DNA of 10,511 nucleotides from Saccoglossus kowalevskii (Eukaryota > Hemichordata > Enteropneusta > Harrimaniidae): positions 63,577-74,087 of the forward strand of contig NW_003135836.1 of NCBI RefSeq assembly GCF_000003605.2, given 5' to 3'. Below, in pieces: positions 8,311 through 10,511 of the stretch. Positions within the stretch are counted from its first letter, which is position 1, and each line of letters begins with the position of its first letter. Under the pieces are notes generated by a model. That model did no database searches and was not told the DNA's origin. It saw only the letters and a list, made by a program, of their open reading frames with translations. A program made the translations under genes and the position numbers.

Positions 8311-8640
8311 CAATTGCGAGATCTCGCGAGATGCATGAAAGACGCGCATGGAACGTCTGCCGCAAAAATCGAACGATTTGATTTTGAACTAGAATTTCTT
8401 TATTTCGCAGCTTACATTGACTGGCCGATCTTCGACAGAGGAATATTGCTTCCGAATACCTTTACTTAATCAAAATTGCCTATCATCAAATGTGGACAGC
8501 ACATTATTAAGCATGGAAATGTCCCCGAAATACTTTCGTGTTTGTCGAATCCCACACGATGTTTGACGCGACTACGACGCTATGACCTTTGTTTGTCCTG
8601 TTTTTACGTTCGATTTCACGCATAACGCGTGATTCTCGCA
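8311..8640. promoter_or_regulatory. CpG-dense patch with TCTCGCGAGA palindrome
   Basis: About 28 CpG occur in 330 bp at roughly 43% GC, well above the expected number (about 15) and far above the 1.7 kb to the left. TCTCGCGAGA at 8322-8331 overlaps the 12 bp palindrome GCGAGATCTCGC (8316-8327). In vertebrates TCTCGCGAGA is a known promoter element of TATA-less genes and acts in both orientations. The patch overlaps the NPHP4 3' UTR, so a promoter here would serve a tail-to-head minus-strand neighbour or an antisense plus-strand transcript. No convincing first exon was found either way. Confidence 0.35.
8399..8404 (-). terminator. Candidate poly(A) signal of the NPHP4-like gene
   Basis: AATAAA on the minus strand, about 275 nt after the stop codon. 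It would put cleavage near 8375-8390 and give a short 3' UTR. It is the nearest canonical hexamer I noticed; others lie further left. Confidence 0.45.
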
Positions 8641-8676
8641 GTGAACAGAAAATGGTCTATTGTCAATGCTGCATGT

Positions 8677-8817
8677 CTACATGTATATTGCTTTCACACA
8701 GAATGTTTCTTCATTTTTGTCCTCTGCATCGTTTATAAAGATAAGAATCTCGGCACTTCCAGGAACCTGACTTGGTGTGAATCGTAATCCAATAGTGTGA
8801 ACTTGACCAGCACCAAT
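8677..8817 (-). CDS. NPHP4: Nephrocystin-4-like protein, last exon
   Basis: These are the last 46 codons plus TAG (8679-8677). The peptide starts [17 protein letters not shown], passes through [12 protein letters not shown] and ends [11 protein letters not shown]. From memory of the family, NPHP4 ends in a nearly identical 'IGL.F.PSQ...EEIL.YINDHEDKNEE.FCVKVIY' block, so the match is strong. It forms the last strands of a C-terminal Ig-like domain. NPHP4 is a scaffold of the ciliary transition zone, acting with NPHP1 and RPGRIP1L. The in-frame triplet just upstream is TAG, which is also the acceptor (TTTTCCTAG/ATT), so the exon must begin at 8817. It joins the edge exon in phase 0. The tail is too short to be found by ordinary ORF length cut-offs. 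Confidence 0.9.
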   Translation of the reverse strand: MGAGQVHTIGLRFTPSQVPGSAEILIFINDAEDKNEETFCVKAIYM

Positions 8818-8887
8818 CTAGGAAAATCAAACAAATGGTAATCACCAGCTTAGAAATAATTATAACAATCTGGATGAAGAATTGGAA

Positions 8888-9096
8888 TACTGTGAAATAC
8901 TTTATTTTCGCTGGAATTTATTTTCCCTGAAAAGGCTTTTTGGGTGTTCTGTATGGAATTTATTTTCACTGATTTTTGATGAGTTGAATGTGAAATACAT
9001 GTATAGGAAAAAAAGTATATTTGCTGGATTTTATTTTCACAGAATTATCCCTTCAGAGAAAATAAATTCCAAGTGAAAATAAAGTATTCTACAGTA
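8888..9096. mobile_element. MITE-like element with 45 bp inverted ends
   Basis: The left arm (8888-8931) and right arm (9052-9096) pair with only four mismatches and one single-base gap. Both start TACTGT in the outward reading, and TA stands at each border. The element is 209 bp without coding capacity. The phrase GGAATTTATTTTCACTGA recurs inside it in direct orientation near 8913, 8955 and 9026. It lies in the last NPHP4 intron, 71 bp from the acceptor. Confidence 0.85.
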
Positions 9097-9493
9097 GTCC
9101 ATATACTAGTACACGAATCATAAAAATCTCACATCCTGGTACATTCTGTGGATATTGTTACTCTATAAACAGTAATTTTTTCTAATATTCAATAATGAAT
9201 TCAAATTTAACAGGTTTTGAATTTTAATGCCATAAGTTCATTCTGAGGTTACTGTCACGTTCAGGCAAACTGTTCTATCGTAAAAAGAAAATGAATATTT
9301 TTCTGAACAAAGTCAAATGGTTTTGCAATTGCTTTTGTGACAGTACACAATATTATCCTCAAAAGGGACTACTGTTTGCAGTTTTAAGATACAATAACAA
9401 CATGTAGGTAATTATCATTGTTAGTGAATTTTCACCCACGAAAGTACCAGGATGTATCGGTATTTGGAGGACATGAATATGCCTACAAATTCA
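9097..9493. other. Unique intron sequence between two MITEs
   Basis: AT-rich intron DNA. I checked the minus strand for the expected NPHP4 upstream exon and did not find it; its end is at 10503 instead. No other feature is visible. Confidence 0.5.
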
Positions 9494-9706
9494 ATACTGT
9501 AAAACCATTAATTTTCACTGACATTAAATGTCATTATTTTGCACTATTTTGACGTTTGAGCCTTTTCACTGGATTGTAAAGTTCACAAACTTGGCAAGAA
9601 GTTCTATTGTCATTCTACAAGTTCATGTGGATTTAATTAAACAAATTTCACTTATCAACCAAAATAGCAAAATCAAACCAGCAAATAATGAATGTATTTA
9701 CAGTAT
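9494..9706. mobile_element. MITE-like element, TACTGTAAA ends, diverged
   Basis: The left end ATACTGTAAAACCATTAATTTT and the outward reading of the right end (9681-9706, ATACTGTAAATACATTCATT) agree over about three quarters of their length. TA flanks both ends. The element is 213 bp. A 79-codon plus-strand frame (9528-9767) runs through it and beyond and is not a gene. It shares the outer TACTGT word with the elements at 1126 and 8888. Confidence 0.7.
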
Positions 9707-9900
9707 AACATCAAATTTTCCTCAGACGGTTTTTGTTGGTATGAGTAACAAGCAGCCTGTCGGCTGAGATAGCTCCGCTGTTAGCAAGGTACATTTCAAA
9801 TAAAGAACAAAAGATATCAGTAGATTTCAACAAGAATTCAAAAATATCATTTTTCACCATAAATGATTGTGGTTTTTAACACGAAGAAAATATCTCTTTT

Positions 9901-10360
9901 TACCAAAAATGACAAAAATATTCACCAAAATTAGAGAATTAAAGATATCATTACAAACTGAACAAATCTGAGAGAGGTCCACATGTAGTACCTATATATG
10001 TAATAACAAAACAATTGGACTTGCGGTTTTTAACAAGAAGTTGAAAATATCACTTTTTACCAAAAATGACAAAAATATTCACCAAAATTAGATAATTAAA
10101 GATATCATTACAAAATGAACAAATCTGAGAGAGGTCCACATGTAGTACCTATATATGTAATATCAAAGCAATTGGACTTGCGGTTTTTAACAAGAAGTCG
10201 ATAATATCACTTTTTACCAAAAAGGACAAAAATATTCACCAAAATTAGAGAATTGAAGATATGATCATGGAATGAACAAATCTGAGAGAGGTCTACCCAA
10301 GGTACATATACACCAAATATCAAAGCATTCAGGCTTGTAGTTTTCAAGAAGAAGTTGAAA
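9901..10360 (+). repeat. 157 bp tandem repeat inside the HINE-like element
   Basis: Units start TACCAAAAA at 9901, 10058 and 10215, exactly 157 bp apart. The first two differ at about six positions (about 96% identity). The third is clearly more diverged and passes into the 3' part of the element, and a degenerate piece precedes the first unit at about 9786-9900. Near-identity of the inner units suggests recent unequal exchange or that the element moved with a homogenised core. Confidence 0.95.
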
Positions 10361-10421
10361 AAGTAAAACATTGACACGGATGATGGACAACGGACGACGA
10401 CGAACAATCACTCATATGATA

Positions 10422-10452
10422 AGCTCCGCTCGACAAAGTCGACAGCGGAGCT
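10422..10452 (+). other. 3' stem-loop of the HINE-like element
   Basis: AGCTCCGCT pairs with AGCGGAGCT, and CGAC with GTCG, around an AAA loop, with a 2 nt bulge on the right arm. Helitron-group elements end close to such a hairpin, which is thought to signal termination of rolling-circle transposition. The sequence continues AAAAAGGG, so no exact CTRR end is claimed. Confidence 0.85.
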
Positions 10453-10502
10453 AAAAAGGGAGGGGAGGGGGTAGAAGACTTTACTTTATAACCTAGACAT
10501 AC

Positions 10503-10511
10503 CTCAATTTT
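10503..10511 (-). CDS. NPHP4: Nephrocystin-4-like protein, 3' end of penultimate exon
   Basis: On the minus strand the window edge reads AAA ATT GAG followed by the donor GTATGT. Joined in phase 0 to the exon at 8817 it gives [16 protein letters not shown]. This continues the family's pattern of a charged/aromatic residue run leading into the 'GGG/GAG' turn before the last strand block. Only three codons are inside the window; the rest of the gene lies to the right. Confidence 0.75.

Larger units (their letters stand above)
9770..10453 (+). mobile_element. HINE/'pearl'-like non-autonomous Helitron relative
   Basis: TAGCTCCGCTGT at 9770-9781 is the exact reverse complement of ACAGCGGAGCTA at 10442-10453. 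Between them lie a lead-in, a 157 bp tandem repeat, a short GAC-rich tract (10389-10403) and a terminal stem-loop that contains the right repeat. This order (sub-terminal inverted repeat, satellite-like core, microsatellite, 3' stem-loop) is that of HINEs, the non-autonomous partners of Helentrons, which include Drosophila DINE-1 and the bivalve 'pearl' elements. There is no Rep/helicase frame, so it depends on another copy. TA at both ends also allows a cut-and-paste MITE reading, which I rate less likely. Confidence 0.75.
8818..10502 (-). other. NPHP4: Last intron of the NPHP4-like gene, 1,685 bp
   Basis: Reading on the minus strand, the donor is GAG/GTATGT (10503/10502) and the acceptor is a pyrimidine-rich TTTGATTTTCCTAG ending at 8818. 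The phase is 0. Over 60% of the intron is transposon: a HINE-like element and two MITE-like elements. No further coding segment was seen in the remaining 9097-9493 part. Confidence 0.85.

Noticed and set aside
8046-8336. 96-codon minus-strand frame starting beside the TCTCGCGAGA motif
   Set aside because: The position is tempting, but the residues show no family similarity and the start overlaps the palindrome itself; kept only as part of the promoter question.
9528-9767. 79-codon plus-strand frame
   Set aside because: Mostly inside a MITE-like element and antisense to the NPHP4 intron.

Overview
This is eukaryotic nuclear DNA, AT-rich, mostly non-coding and crowded with repeats. There are no operons, no bacterial-style genes and no RNA operon. 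The only confidently coding sequence lies at the right end on the minus strand. Two short exon pieces (10503-10511 and 8677-8817) join in phase across a GT-AG intron and encode the carboxyl end of a nephrocystin-4 (NPHP4)-like ciliary transition-zone protein. The window starts inside the penultimate exon of that gene (reading leftward), crosses the 1,685 bp last intron, and passes the last exon, stop codon and a short 3' UTR. To the left lies about 8.3 kb of apparently intergenic DNA.

The repeats suggest a marine invertebrate, perhaps a mollusc, but this is inference only. Three TACTGT-ended MITE-like elements are present (1126-1358, 8888-9096, 9494-9706). A Helitron-related HINE/'pearl'-like element (9770-10453) has 12 bp sub-terminal inverted repeats, a 157 bp internal tandem repeat and a 3' stem-loop; elements of this type are known from bivalves and other invertebrates. 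A second, older tandem array with 111-171 bp spacing occupies 5641-6560. The 3' tail of a 5'-truncated, frameshifted LINE covers about 2730-3590.

Region by region: 1-560 has an unexplained, relatively GC-rich left edge with open frames on both strands. 577-704 holds two microsatellites. 700-1020 is CpG-bearing, with no recognised gene. 1126-1358 is a MITE. 1359-2070 is featureless AT-rich DNA. 2072-2530 has two CTCF-like words, a 27 bp palindrome and a promoter-like cluster. 2730-3590 is the LINE tail. 4097-4354 holds a perfect 40 bp inverted repeat around a 178 bp spacer. 5215-5290 has a tRNA-like SINE head. 5641-6560 is the old tandem array. 6561-8300 is AT-rich DNA in which I see no gene. 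8311-8640 is a CpG-dense patch with a TCTCGCGAGA palindrome, overlapping the NPHP4 3' UTR. 8677-10511 is the NPHP4 tail with its repeat-filled last intron.

Nothing here is a confirmed new system. The items most worth following up are the perfect 40 bp inverted repeat, the promoter-like CpG patch just past the NPHP4 stop, and the two tandem arrays that seem to share a monomer plan.
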